A DNA stretch of 64,000 nt from Datnioides undecimradiatus (Eukaryota > Chordata > Actinopteri > Lobotiformes > Datnioididae). A program made the translations under genes and the position numbers. Shown in pieces: positions 24,491 to 36,944 of this stretch (position 1 is its first letter; each line of letters starts with the position of its first letter). The stretch covers positions 992,001-1,056,000 of the forward strand of contig WARS01001600.1 in assembly GCA_008933995.1 (NCBI GenBank), read 5' to 3'. Under the pieces are notes generated by a model. It was not told the origin of the DNA. It made no database searches and saw nothing but the letters and a program-made list of their open reading frames with translations.

Positions 24491-26119
24491 GGTCAATTAA
24501 ATAGCCGCAGCGACGGCTCAGACTCTGCTGTCCAGTTGGTTAGAGAGCGCTGAAGTCTCAGGGGAGACAGAGGTGAAAGGGTGACACAGCCGGGGATTTA
24601 GGGCCTTAAGGCGCAGCGATACGCAGTTGGTCTTTACAGCCGAGGAAGGATAAGATTCAGAGAAGATTTACTTATCAGTCAGCTCATCAGCCACCAGCTG
24701 CAGAGTCACAGGTGCAGCTTTGCATTGGATGGGCTGAGAGAAAAGTGCTTAATTAACGGTAACTGAAGGAAGGGTTAGCGTCGCCTTCTCTTGCACATTT
24801 GCTGTTTTCAGTCCCAGCTTGAGGCTTGTGTGTGAATATGAGTGTGTGCGTGTGAACCCTTGCTAAAGTGCAGCATGCTTAGCGGCTTGTGGTTAGAAAA
24901 CGCTTTCCGTTATTTTGCTCTCTGGGCGCTGACAAAAGTCTTTCATCGCAAGCATTCCAGGCATTTCTGTGTCTCGCTTCAGAAAAACAACAAAACACAT
25001 AAAGTGGCAGAAACTCACATCTTCAATTCTCCCTGTTTCTCTGCCTCAGACGCACCCACTGGGCCTGTAGGTGATGCTTGGTGGTCAAGAAGTCAGGAAA
25101 TTAGGTCTGGTGAGAGAGGGTGGTCTGACATTTCTCCTTCCGCACCAAAACACAGAGGCAAATGCACCTCATAAAGCTGGGACAATGAATTTACCCTTCT
25201 CCCACAACCACATCTGCCACCTGCCCCCTCCGCTGAGCCAGTCCTGCAGGTATCCTCTTTCCTCAGCAGCTGACCCTTGATCCCTCGGTGCTGTCAGTGA
25301 TATGTTAATGGAACAGTGTGGAACAACCACCAGTACGAATGCCAGTATCAAAACAATGAATGCCCGCGGACGACCCCAGAGGTTTCTACAAACGTGGACC
25401 GTCATAAGGGAAGCTCTGTTTGCAGAGAGGAGGACTCTGGCACCTGCCTGCACTTTCTCAGTCCTCATACCAAAAACAATAAACACTGATGCATTTATTT
25501 AACCATATAACCTGAAACAGATTGCATTGAGTGTGACGTTGCTTAGGTTACGTTTCCTTTCATAGGTTTGTGGTGAACACATCCAGAGTTTGGTTGTAAT
25601 CCAGCAAAGGTGGATGACATGAAGTGAAGCCGGGGGCAGTTTGTGTCATACGAACTGATGTTTGTGCCTGTGTTCATTTGTCTGACAAGTTTGGTCTAAA
25701 TGGGTTATTTGATGAAAAGGGGTGTGGCTCCATGATTGACACTTTGGTGATTGAGTCAGGCGCTCTCGATCCTGCGGCTCCACGCGTTGGAAATACAGGA
25801 GATGACGAAGGTGAGTGGGAACCAAAAAAAACAAAACAAAGATGCTAAAAGGCTCTGCAGCGCTGAGGGTAACTGCATGGTGGAGCGATAGATCTCTGCT
25901 GTTGTTTACCACTGACACTTTTCACTTTCCACATTGCATCTTCCATCCATTGTGAAAACAAAAAAACAATCACTGCAGCTTTAAATCCAATTTCCAAATT
26001 CCTTATTTTATGTGCAAAAATGCAATATATTTTTAAGACTGACTGTCTTTTTTGGAACAAATATATTATTTTTAAATGTTGCCAATATATAATTTTTTGC
26101 AGAAACTCTAGATTTTTGT

Positions 26120-26308
26120 AACATTTCTATGTGTCAGTCCCTTTGGTGTACATCACCTCTGTTGATTGTTGTATGTTTTTTGCATTGCACACTATCCTCT
26201 GCACCCTGTCACTGAGTTTTACTTGATGACGATCCTAAGAATTTTTATCAAATGAAACTGTATCTAATCTAATCTAATCTAATCTAATCTAATCGAATCT
26301 AATCTAAT
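26120..26308 (+). repeat. LINE-like 3' tail with AATCT tandem repeats
   Basis: A non-coding stretch ends in TATC followed by about nine AATCT units (26262-26308, one unit changed to AATCG). Several fish LINE families end in such short tandem repeats rather than poly(A). The upstream part (ACTGAGTTTTACTTGATGAC) has the look of a LINE 3' UTR. No reverse transcriptase frame remains, so the copy would be 5'-truncated. Confidence 0.4.
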
Positions 26309-26394
26309 AAAGAGGTGCCATCATTTACTTTGATTTTATGTTTCCAGTGATTCTCTATGTGTATATATGTCAGTTAAATTAGTGCATGGTCAGG

Positions 26395-26560
26395 AATGTA
26401 ATTAATCTCTGTGCATTTCAATACCATTTCAGTGATGAATGCCGGCCTGAGCTGTGATGTCACCTTCGTCATCTCACATGTCAAGCTCTAATTATCTCCC
26501 TGTGATAAGAAGCGCAGAATGCAGATAGAGCAGCGGCGATCAATCTCTCCTCTGTAAATG
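26395..26560. promoter_or_regulatory. Candidate conserved non-coding element
   Basis: Unique sequence with GTAATTAATCTC, a CRE-like GTGATGTCACC and CTAATTATCTCCCTGTGATA words, directly after the LINE-like tail. The regulatory role is inferred from texture only. Confidence 0.25.
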
Positions 26561-26738
26561 TTTAGATGTACAGCCGTGTTACTTCCCATGTTAACACACA
26601 TCCATTAGGCAGAGCCAGCAGGTCTATCCAGACTCCCTCTGACCTGCTGGGCCTTTATCAGTGGGAGACTCTGCACCTGGACGTTTGCGTGTGTGTGCAT
26701 AGGTGCATGTGGAAGTGGATCAATGCACACGTATCAAT

Positions 26739-26758
26739 GTGTGTGTGTGTGTGTGTGT
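26739..26758. repeat. (GT)n microsatellite
   Basis: Ten GT units. Confidence 0.9.
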
Positions 26759-27342
26759 CTGTAGAAAGTGTGTGGGTTTCAGTTGATCACTGTATGTGTT
26801 AGCATACACATACCAGGCTTCATGGATGTGAACATAAGTGTGACGTCCTGAGTTTGTGAGTGTTTTTGTGTCACGGGTCAGATCAGGACAGACCGGGAGG
26901 TTGATGGGATCATGACATAACAACCACACACACATACATACATACACACTCGTCTCCCACCCATAGGGAATGCCATTTTTCAGCCCTGGTCTGACTTTCC
27001 TGTTTGAATTAGAGGTGCAAACACCAGCCTGGCCTGATAAATGGTGTTTATCCAGGGCCAAAGGATCAAGGCGACTGTAATGTAGTGTAAATTGATGAAG
27101 AAACAAAGAGAGAGAACAAAAGAGAGTGGGGAAAAAAAATGATGAAGTCAACAGTCACTGTGTGTGCACGCGTGTGTGTGAGTGAGTGTGTGCTTGGTGC
27201 TGGGGGGAAGCGGAAAAGCGGCTGAATGTGGAGCAGAAATAAAAGGATAGATGGATTTTAAGTTGGGTTAAAGAAGAGCGAGGCAGGGGGGCATCAAGAA
27301 TGTCTGGAGGCCACTCTTATCTCTCTGAATGAAAGGAATGCG

Positions 27343-27516
27343 TGCACACACACGCACACCTACACACACACACACACACACACACTCAGACACGCACACA
27401 CGCACATGCACGGGTAGCTAAATTAAGATGTGCACTGAGGGAGAAGCAAGAACAAATCAATGGGCAGTTTAACACTCATCTTCCAGGGAATACAAGACTA
27501 CCTTTAGGGTAAGACA

Positions 27517-27547
<31 letters not shown>

Positions 27548-27567
27548 AGGTGTGTGTGTGTGTGTGT
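27343..27567. repeat. CA tract and opposite GT tract
   Basis: An interrupted CA tract (27343-27410) is followed 110 bases later by a GT tract (27520-27567). The two are complementary and could form a long imperfect stem. Confidence 0.9.
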
Positions 27568-27844
27568 TTGCCTCTTTGTGTGCACTGGGGGGCTGCTGAC
27601 GGAGAATTATCCCCATGTACTTTTAGCTGCAGGGGTCTTGGGTGGGAACACAGACTCATGCACAACCTCAATCAACATCCCCCCTTCCTCCCAGTCCTCC
27701 TGCACCCCAGCAGGCCTGTCTACCCAACTGCCTGGAACCTCTTTTAGTGGGGTGAAAGGAGTGTGTGTGTTCTGTGGAGGGGGGTGTTTAATGACAGAGC
27801 AGCAGGGTGTCCTTAAGCCACCCGTGGGTGTACCTGAATGAGCA

Positions 27845-27861
27845 CCCCCCCCCCCCCCCCC
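27845..27861. repeat. C17 homopolymer
   Basis: Seventeen consecutive C. Its true length may differ from this assembly. Confidence 0.85.
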
Positions 27862-28578
27862 AATTGAAGCCTGAACTGTGGCGTCTCTGTTGTCGGCTTT
27901 GTCTTGCTGGGCTGAGTCTGTGGGGGAGAGTTAACATTTTGTGTTGCACCAAACTTCATTCAACATTTTGTTGTTTTAATACTTTCTTATTGTGTCGTGG
28001 CCTTTTTCAGACAGGCGCTCACTGGCGTCACTGATTTCCTGTATCTGTTAGAGTAATGGGCTCTTGTCATTAGACGCCAGTTTCTCCTTTATCAATGCTG
28101 CTTTATTCAGACATGACGGGACATTTATAGAAGAGACCACAGTGCTCGCACAATGTTAGACACCTGACAGCGAGTCAGGCAGGTACTGATCCAGGTTGTG
28201 ATCAACGTTTGTGCATTACAGATGGATCAAAGCCGTTTCTTCTCCTGCGATGCATTGTGGTGAACACAGTGGTCATTATTTCATCACTTTATCAGCTTCC
28301 TGTTTTATTATGTCTGACAGTGAGCAAAAAGGAGAGGATGCTGATGCTGAGTCGGGATAATCGTTAACATGCTGTGTGTGAGGCAGTTTAATGGGTAGTC
28401 TCTATGTCATTTCAATGAAAAGATGCTAACACTCTGATTATTGTTGTGGCTGTGCACATTTGCTTGTTGGTTTGTTTGCTTCTTGTTTGGCCCCATCCAA
28501 AAATCATTGAATAGATTGTATCTGGCAGGAACATCATCGTTCATTGTGTTGTTGTGCATTATTAGATACAATTCCTTT

Positions 28579-28598
28579 GTGTGTGTGTGTGTGTGTGT
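28579..28598. repeat. (GT)n microsatellite
   Basis: Ten GT units. Confidence 0.9.
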
Positions 28599-28685
28599 AA
28601 GAGATGATACAGTTATTACTGCGACGGTGGAGGACTGTTCTTTTAATCTCTCTCTGTTCTTATTTAACTTTGTGCAGCTGCAGCT

Positions 28686-28723
28686 TTTACATTTCCACGT
28701 CCGTTCGGTCGTGGAAATGTAAA
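28686..28723. repeat. 38-nt near-perfect palindrome
   Basis: Arms 28686-28699 and 28710-28723 (TTTACATTTCCACG and its complement) pair perfectly over 14 bases. Inside the loop CCG (28701-28703) faces CGG (28706-28708). The only break is a T opposite T. It is a strong dyad, either a cruciform/hairpin sequence or a large symmetric protein-binding site. Confidence 0.8.
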
Positions 28724-29752
28724 TAAGTAAGTCAGAACACAACATTATATTTTATGTAACTGTGGCTCAGTCACTTATTCAGACGCGAGGCTGACATGTT
28801 AAATGGCCAACACGTTAATGTGAGTAGCTGCGAGGCTTGAGATGGAGTTTACCTGTGCTGGATTAAAATATAGAAACATCTAAGACGTGCACCAGATTTA
28901 GAATATTTTCAGTAGTAAGAAAGAAAGGAGAGATTAACAGAACTCCTTCTGGGTGTAGAAAGTGGTGTAATTAGGAATAAATGAGTTGATTAATAGGAAT
29001 GGAGGCACCGTTTCTCCTCTTTCTTTGTTTCTTTTCCCCCCTCTCTCACACTCTCACACACACCCCGGCTGACCCCGGCGCTTTGTCATCATCCATTAGT
29101 AATTAGGAGCTGTTTCCTGAGTGTGTATCCAGAGGCTTGCTGAATAAAGGCTTTAGAGGAAATAATAATAAATAATAATCAGGCCGAACCAATTAAGACT
29201 GATTACCCTCTACACGATGTTGTTGCCGTACGCTGCTCTGCTCCTGCACACACAAGCTGCATGTGCAGGTTTGTGCACATCTATGCATACTTGCGCACGC
29301 ACGCATGCTGCATGGTTTCTTCCTAAATGAAGCAAATTCCAGGCTCCAATTCATAATGTTGCAGTAATTGGGAATCCCCCAAACACTGTACTCCTCATGG
29401 GGGCTCAGTCTGACTTCAACAGACCTGGCCTCAGCCTCTCAGGAAGACTCTAAGCCTCTTTAAGCTCCAGTCTTAGCAGTAGACAAAAGCTGTGTGGCTT
29501 GGGGGGGATTAGTAATATTGGTGGAGAGGGTCGACATCCCAAAACGTGATTAAGTGTTTGGTAAGTGACTGAGGAGGACTCGTGAGACTTAAAGTAACGC
29601 AGTGAAGACGTTGGGTCCTTTCTGATGTTAAATAAGGCTGGGCGATGCAGCTCAGCGGGGGAGGCGGGGGGGCAGTGGGGAGGAAGAGGCAGAGAGTGTC
29701 AATAAGGAACGTTTGGCCTCTGACAGGGAAGATGTGGCTGCTTTTGTTCCGC

Positions 29753-29765
29753 GGGGGGGGGGGGG
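29753..29765. repeat. G13 homopolymer
   Basis: Thirteen consecutive G, followed 100 bases on by a CA repeat (29871-29892). Confidence 0.85.
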
Positions 29766-29870
29766 CTGCGATCACACACATGTTGGTGCACATTTCTTAC
29801 ATTTTCACCAGTCTGTGAAATAAATTCACGCATTATTGATCAGTAAATGAGAAGCTGACCAAAGCAACCG

Positions 29871-29892
29871 ACACACACACACACACACACAC
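29871..29892. repeat. (AC)n microsatellite
   Basis: Eleven AC units. Confidence 0.9.
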
Positions 29893-32369
29893 CCCGACCC
29901 TTGGACGTCCAGATGTAACTTTCTCATGGGGACGTGAAACAGGACTGTCAGGTGGGACTGGAAACAGAACAAACCCCAGAGTTACAGTGATCCACAGTGG
30001 GATGATGAGCCTCAAGCTCTGAGCTGCTCTCCACCTCAGCAGAGGCTGAGATGACGCACACACCACACCAACCTACCGTGCTGCTAGCTAGCTAACTAAT
30101 AACTCTTAGCTCTGTGCTGCTACAAGTTGGAGACTGATTGATGGATAGATGTTGTTGCTCAAGCTTAGATGTCATGTTTTGTTTTTGCAGGATGCACAAA
30201 TAAAATGCATGTGCATCTATTTTTGGCATTTATTGTTATTTGTCAAAGACAGAATGACCGGAGGTGCGACCCAAAGGGGTTTAAAGAGCCTTTTTCATTT
30301 CATGCGGACTTTAAAGTGCTGAAAGATTGACTCTCACTTATTTTCTGTATGTATACACATGCATGACACACTCGTTTAGAAGTCACAATGTGGTCATGTC
30401 TCCATATTTTCTCTACAACATTAAAGATTCATTGTGCTACCACCTCTGTCTCTCTCTCTTTCTGTCTCTGTCAATGGCTTTTAATGGCGGGTAATTGTCA
30501 TCTGTCAGTGGCCCGTGGGCACGTCCCCAACGGCTGGTCTGTGACTGACACCCACAGCCACTCTTCCCGGAGGAAGTGCCATATGGCTGCAGTTAACGCT
30601 GACATACAGGACTGTAACGCAGCCTCCTGGGAGGAGAGTGACGGGACTTGTGGATACAGTGTAATGCGTGTGAAAGAGAGCGAGAGCAAGCACGCAGTAA
30701 CAGATTGCAGAGATATCGCTGCCTGCATCAGATGAGGGGAGTGGCTCTGACTGTGGCTGGCTACTTCAGTCCAGTCACATACGCTTAGCATGTGTGTAAC
30801 AGTGTAACTGTTGACTGTGTGACTGTCCACTCAGTGCAGAACATACTATAAGGCATACGGTGCAACAAACAATCACACAGCAAAGCGATGTTTTATTAAG
30901 TAAGTATTATAATTGTAGCTGATGAATGCAGAATACAATATCGTAAAGGACAGGTACCAATAAATATCATTATTCTTCACTTGACTGGGAGGGGTAACGT
31001 GCACCCCAGCACGGCTCGCCTCTCTGGTACTGTTTGCAGCTTGTATTAAAAGAAAAGGCTCCAGCACACAGAGCCAGCCATGTTTTGCATGTGCTACCCC
31101 TGCAGTCACTGATCACGTACTGGAAAAGTGTGCATGTATATGTGAGAGAGTGTACTGGCCTCGGCCATTTACCATTGGCTTAGCGTGATAAATAAGACCT
31201 GTCTCCTCTGCTCTGGGTTACGTGCCATTGAGGGATAGCGGCTGTGTTTTGTTTCTGAGGAATGAGGCGGGGGAGCAGGTCTAGTAAATGACTTTAACCC
31301 TGGGAGAGAGCTGGGTTATCATTAACAGAGGCGCAATGCCGCTGCACTGTTGTCAGAGCGCTAACCCGTGACACAGACATGACAAGGACAGGAGATGTTG
31401 CGCTACAGTTTTGACCTTGTGTCACTTCAGAGAGGCTGCGTCTTCTGCAGCTCCGCTTTGGTTGGCCGGCTTCCTTATTTTTGTATTTTTTAGATTTATG
31501 CACCTTGCGTGTCCATGAGTTTCATGTGTGTCCGTGACTGTGAGTGCAGGAAAACATGCTGACACATAAACACACACGTCCTCAGCCGCTGTTTGTCAGG
31601 GTGTGGGTTCTACTTCACGCCTGTTTTTACCAACTAAAATGCTCTCATGTCATGTCAGAGACCTCGTTCTTTAGGAGTCTTGGTTTCTCATATACTGCCA
31701 TACGATCCCCCAGTACCTTCATTAATCCCTAAATCCAAGCGAATATTCTGAAAACATGCAAAATCGTTTTGTTTGACCTTACCAATGTTTTTAGGTCCAC
31801 ATCATAATCTGATCTCTGAAGATATCTGCCAATATCCAGTCTGACACTTATACTTACCTATATTATTTCATGATGATGCAATACGAATTAAAATTCATTC
31901 AGGAGTTTTCAACACCTGAAACTGATGTGATGCAATTTACAAATGACTCACAGGACGACCTGCTGCTGCTGGTCAGTGCCGTCCGCTAAAAACAAGCTCC
32001 TGCACCTGAATGTTTGCCATGTGCTAATGAGACATAAACCTCAGACGGCCTCAGTGTCAGAACACAGAGTCTAATTATGCATAAAGTGAAATGCTGCACT
32101 GGGGAGTCAGAGCAGCGCTGCAGCACTGGTGGGTCTGTATGTTTGCAGCAGGATCAGCCCGGATACTGATCAACATGTCTGTCTGCTGTTACACAGTCAC
32201 AGAACTCCTGTCACCATGAGAGAAGCACTGCAGAACCTTCCTTTATCTTTGTATAACCCACCTGTCTTCACTTCACATAAACCTCTGTCACTGCAGCCGT
32301 CTTCCTCTCTCCCTCCCATTCCTGTCTCTCTGTCCCCTTCCCCAATCAGTTTGTCAGTCCATCACTCTC

Positions 32370-32560
32370 TAAATAGGCTAAGGCAGCGCAGCATTGTTGT
32401 CAATTTCATACATGTCATACGACACAATTACGTTAATGGCGCCGTGAATGGATTTCATGGAGAGTCGGTCGGATTTGTTTGGGAGGCAGTTTGGAGACAC
32501 AAAGAGGCTGTCATCTCTGTTTGGTCATCAGCTCCAAAGCTCTTATTAGCAGATGAGCGA
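32370..32560. promoter_or_regulatory. Candidate conserved non-coding element
   Basis: A unique block with AGCATTGTTGTCAATTTCAT and ACACAATTACGTTAATGG, flanked by ordinary DNA. It overlaps a 157-codon frame that has no protein-family features. Confidence 0.22.
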
Positions 32561-32802
32561 TTTGACAGTCCTGCTGCACATGAAGTGACGACTTCTTTAT
32601 GATGAACACGTTAGAAAATGGTAACAGATTAGTTCATAATCTCGCTTTGTTTGTTTGCTTCTTTCTTTAGACTGCTGTAACCTTCACTTACAGCTTTAAA
32701 ACACATCGGGTTTTGCAATCAAACTCTACTTACTGTAAGTGGTGGTGGAAGGATGATTAGACTTAATGTTTCTTTTCAGAAATGATTTTATTTTTCATGC
32801 AT

Positions 32803-32935
32803 TTTTGCCTTTATTGGAACTGAAGCGAGGCAGGAAAAGAGCAGGGACGGCACGCAGCAAGAGGCCCAGGCTGGAGTCAAAGCTGGGCTGCTGCTGTAAA
32901 GGCTGCTGCTGCCAGGGGAGCCGCTGGACCCTCCA
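32803..32935. repeat. Degraded dispersed repeat ('CTTTATTGG...CACGCAGCAA')
   Basis: GCCTTTATTGGAACTGAAGC, GAGGCAGGAAAAGAG, CACGCAGCAAGAGGCCCAGG and TGGAGTCAAAGCTGGGCTGC follow the order of a common teleost repeat whose consensus ends in a 'GATTCGAACCCGGG' tRNA-like box. The box is decayed here. Confidence 0.45.
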
Positions 32936-34848
32936 TGATATTATTTTTGTGTATGTGAAGGTGTCTTTAGATTATTTGATATGTTCCATAAGCACCTGAA
33001 CGTTTAGAGAACAGACAAGCAAACCCTCTGGAAAGTAAGGGCTACTTGCCAGCAGAGAATGCAAACACAGACTGCTGGTTTTGGGGTTCGGCCAGACTGG
33101 AGCGACCTCGGAGTCCTCTGCGTGAGAACTGGACCGACCCTGGACTCCGCTCTCCCCAGCCCATGACCGAGACTCCCTCAGGTGTTGATGCAGTGGAAGC
33201 TGACTGTCTGCTGCACCGGAGCTGCTGCTCATTTAACATTTAAATCAACCTCGCCTCCTCCTGGCATGTGGCATCTGACTCCAGTCCTCCTGAAAGGGAA
33301 TTCTGTTATTCCCAAACATACTGTTTGCTGTGGGGACTGACAAGGCCACAAGATGCTTACGTGCACATTGACTGCAGGTGCTTATATTTGGCTGAAGGAT
33401 GCCAAGGAAGACAAAGCTCACCAAAACTGCTGCTGTCCTATTAATAATTTAATTGATTTAGTAATTCATATTTATTTATTATTGTCTACTCTGAAATCAA
33501 GTCGAATCAATGTGCAGCACTAATGTACAAAACTAATAAAACCGTTTTTTCCCCAAAATGATTCACAACTTTTAATAAACTTATTAAATACAACATGTGT
33601 TGGCCTGTGGGACAATGTGTAGCATGTTTCTTCACTTATTTTCCAATTTATCGCTTTAAATACGGGCTGTATAATAAATGTGGCTGTTGGAAGAGCTGCA
33701 GGAAGAGTTTTGGCTAAGTTTAGTTTTAGTTCCCTCTCTCAGCGCGGAGACGTCGCCACACCTCTGCCTGCTGTCAGAGCTGACACGTGCATTTCCAATC
33801 AACCTGCCAATAAATGTGCACAGTCAACAGATGAGATGCTCCGTGTTTTATGTTTTCAAAGTCAAGGTCCCAGCAGCACTGAGGTAACGTGGCTCAGACA
33901 GCAGCTGAGGCTCTTTGTTGTCTTTTTGCCCGGCTAGCGGCCACGACAGCAGCGGCCCTGCGCGTCAGGATGCTGCAGACAATCAGCCCGGAGTATTTGC
34001 ACGTTCGTTGCTCGCCATGCCAACCAAAACTGAGTCACTGTGCTGCGGGGAGTTTCACCGTGGACTGTTAGTTTTTGTTGGATCCCGCTGCTGACGCCAG
34101 TGCGGAGGAACTTCCGGTGTGTGCGACGGTGCAGGACTTGAAACTACATTTTTCAAAGATAAAGAAACAAGCTGTGCCAACAGGAAGAGGGCAGCTGACA
34201 ACTAATGCAATTACTGTGTCTGCAGCCGGCGTCTCATTCACTCACTAGTTCCTAAACGCTAAGCACTCAACAAATGATCAGCAGTAGAAAGGTCTGAATT
34301 ATTATCCTTTTGCGTAATGTGGAGTATGAGAAGTCTGAAGTGCAGCCACATATATACAGCGTGGATTTAGCAGACACAGGCTTTTTGTTGTTTTCCTTCT
34401 GTTTCTTTACAAAGAGTGGGAACAAGCACTGCAGACAGCGGAACTTCTCTTCCAGGGTCTGAGTAGCCACTGAAGTGGTTATAGATGTAATGAATTATAT
34501 AGTCTACCAGAGGAGACTTCGACATAATTAGCTACAAAATGTCCCTTTAATGGCTCCGAGCCTGAGGTTACATGTGAAAGTCCTCTCTCTCTCCGCCGTC
34601 TCTCTTTCTCTCTACGTCTTTCCGTCTAAAAATACAGCATAGTTCCCATATTCCTGCCAAAAAATGTTTCTGTGCTGTACTTTATATTTTTCTGGTACAG
34701 TAAGTTCAAAGAGAAGGTTTGTCTTCTGGATCCGACGGATGTATGCATGTGTATGTTTAATGTGGCTTTGCATTCCTCATATGTACAAACTTACCAGCCA
34801 CTAAAACCAGTTCTGGTTCTGTGGTAGGTGACAGTTGTGGTTTGCAAA

Positions 34849-34901
34849 TGTGCGTGTGTGCGTGTGTGCGTGCGTGTGCGTGCGTGTGCGCGTGTGTGCG
34901 C
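34849..34901. repeat. TG/CG alternating tract, Z-DNA-prone
   Basis: An uninterrupted alternating pyrimidine-purine run of about 53 bases in which TG steps are mixed with many CG steps, the arrangement that most favours left-handed DNA. Confidence 0.9.
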
Positions 34902-35793
34902 AGCTGACAGGGTTTAGGGTCCTTCCTCCTTTGAGAGCCTCTGTAATTACTCTATTGTCTCAAAGGCCAGACGCCCAGAGAGCCTTTCACCTCTCAGCTT
35001 TAACGCTGCTGGACCCAGCTGGGACAGGGAGCAGGGGAGCACAGCGCTGAATTAGTGCCCCTGCGTGTGTGCTAGCCTCCGGTGTAGTGACTGGAAAAGT
35101 GGTGGCGACACAAACAAAACAAGTGTTTTCTTATGTCTTTTGTGCAGATACACAACGCACCTGTTCTCTGTCACTGAACCCTGTAGTCAAATCTCTGGTG
35201 TCACTGATGCACAAAGCCCCATTGACGAATCACAACACACGAACCTTGTTCATACACCACAACAAACAAATGTTGTAATGTACCAGGACATTTCACAAAG
35301 AGAAGCACAACTCGACCGTCACTTTTAAAACAGACCACATTAGACTTTGGTTTTGGGGAAGGAGTTGCCCTTACTGACGCAAGTACAAAGAATTACAAAA
35401 CTCCGGTGTTCCTCTGAACGCAACACGACTTTATATCATCTTTCACAAACCAGTGTTGGTTTTCTGGCTCTCAGCTTTAATATTTTGCTTTACTCTTTGC
35501 TCTTTTGCTAAAAAACCAACTGAACGCTACCTGCTTGGCCGCAAACAAAGTTACCAGACTCAGATGGATGGGGACTGAGTGTGCGCGTGTGGGCGTGCAT
35601 GTGTGTGTGCATGTGTGTGTGCTGGTCAGAGGTGCCGTTAGATGAAACGCTTGCCTCTCTGGTGACCCCACTCCCATCCGTCATGGTAGGTAAACAGCCC
35701 CCTGTCACCAGCTGACACTCCAGGACCCCGATCGCCTCGATGTGCAAAGTTATGGGTGGGCTTCTGTGGGTAGGAAGATCAAGGACACACATG

Positions 35794-35796
<3 letters not shown>

Positions 35797-35837
<41 letters not shown>

Positions 35838-36000
35838 CACATGCACACACACACACTCAATGAGAAAACCAACATTAATAACTTTTTCTCTTTCCTCTGT
35901 GTGTGTCTCTTTCACACAAACAGCTTCAGGTAGGACAATTAAACAAACCTTCAGTTCTTTGTATTAAACACACACACATGCACACACACACACACACACA
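35797..36000. repeat. Two (CA)n microsatellites
   Basis: CA tracts at 35797-35857 (interrupted by G and T) and 35969-36000, with another short one at 36175-36190. Confidence 0.95.
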
Positions 36001-36944
36001 AGAAGAGATTAACACACACATTTCCTCCTCGTTGTGGGGTCAGTGTGGGGTGTTAGGTGCCTGGCAGTTTGATGTCACATTCATGACAACAGTGATGGGG
36101 TCTTCCACCACCTGGCTTAGATTAGCACCCGATGCCAGATGTATCTTTCCTGCAACACACACACAGGAAGCACCAACACACACACACACAGGCAGCCAGA
36201 GAGTGTTTGCATGCTAAAAAGAAAACGGGGTGGCAGTGGTGAAGTTGAGCTCGGCAGCCAGAGAGCAGTCAGAGGCGTGACATGCATGATTGAATGAGCG
36301 AGGCATCTGCTCTCCTTCCCGGCCTCCTGCAATAACAAAGCCTGATTTGAGAACCTGCAGCCTCAGGCCCGGGATCAGGCTTCAGACTGTACGCGGCTCC
36401 ATGTGCAGGAGCTGCAAACCTCATACATGCAGCCAGGGCTTGGCTGTAAACGCTGACACTTCAGTGATGAATGGGTGGAAACTGGACTTTCTACATGGGA
36501 CATCACGAATGGATTCCTGTTGGAGTTCATTTATCTCACGTCACCTCAAAGTACGTTTAGTGCAGTCAGAACTTTCAGCCATACCACATGGTCTTCAGCC
36601 ACAGATGGAGTGAAAAGCTGCTGACAAAGATCCTCCGACATGATAAAGTTCCAGGACGGCGTCTAAATGTTTTGTTTTGTTAACAGTTAAATAAATCTTT
36701 CATGTCCCATTTCTAAAGCAGAGGTATTCAGACACAAAGGACAGTTTTCTGGTGCTCAGAACCATTTTATGTTTTTATTGTACTGTCATGGAGGAGAAAG
36801 CAATCAGAGCAACAAGAGGAAGGAGGGGAAGAGGGTGTGGAAGGGTTCACTTCAATGGGCAGAGGGTGGCCGGGGGGGGGGTTAGAGAGAGAATTGCTGC
36901 CGTACATCAGTGTCAGTTTCACACTTTTGTTTTTGTACAGATCA

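Larger units (their letters stand above)
18201..24800. other. Repeat-poor stretch dense in candidate conserved elements
   Basis: This 6.6-kb block stands out because it has only one short CA repeat (23441-23469). Long runs look unique and structured, with TAATTA/ATTA words, E-boxes and little CpG or low-complexity sequence. No open frame has protein-like composition. I read it as the most likely cluster of conserved non-coding regulatory elements in the window. Confidence 0.5.
24801..30000. other. Gene-free stretch with LINE-like tail and many GT repeats
   Basis: No gene is supported. The block contains a LINE-like 3' tail ending in AATCT repeats (about 26120-26308), an enhancer-like block (26395-26560), GT/CA repeats (26739, 27343, 27520, 28579, 29871), a 17-base C-run (27845-27861), a 13-base G-run (29753-29765) and a 38-nt near-perfect palindrome (28686-28723). 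Confidence 0.7.

Noticed and set aside
31740-31990. Possible 'GATATCTGCCAATATC' transposon fragment
   Set aside because: The resemblance to a known fish repeat is too short and too diverged to support.
32129-32602. A 157-codon open frame on the + strand
   Set aside because: It has no recognisable domain, a Ser/Pro-rich patch from pyrimidine-rich DNA, and no splice or promoter context. It overlaps an enhancer-like unique block.
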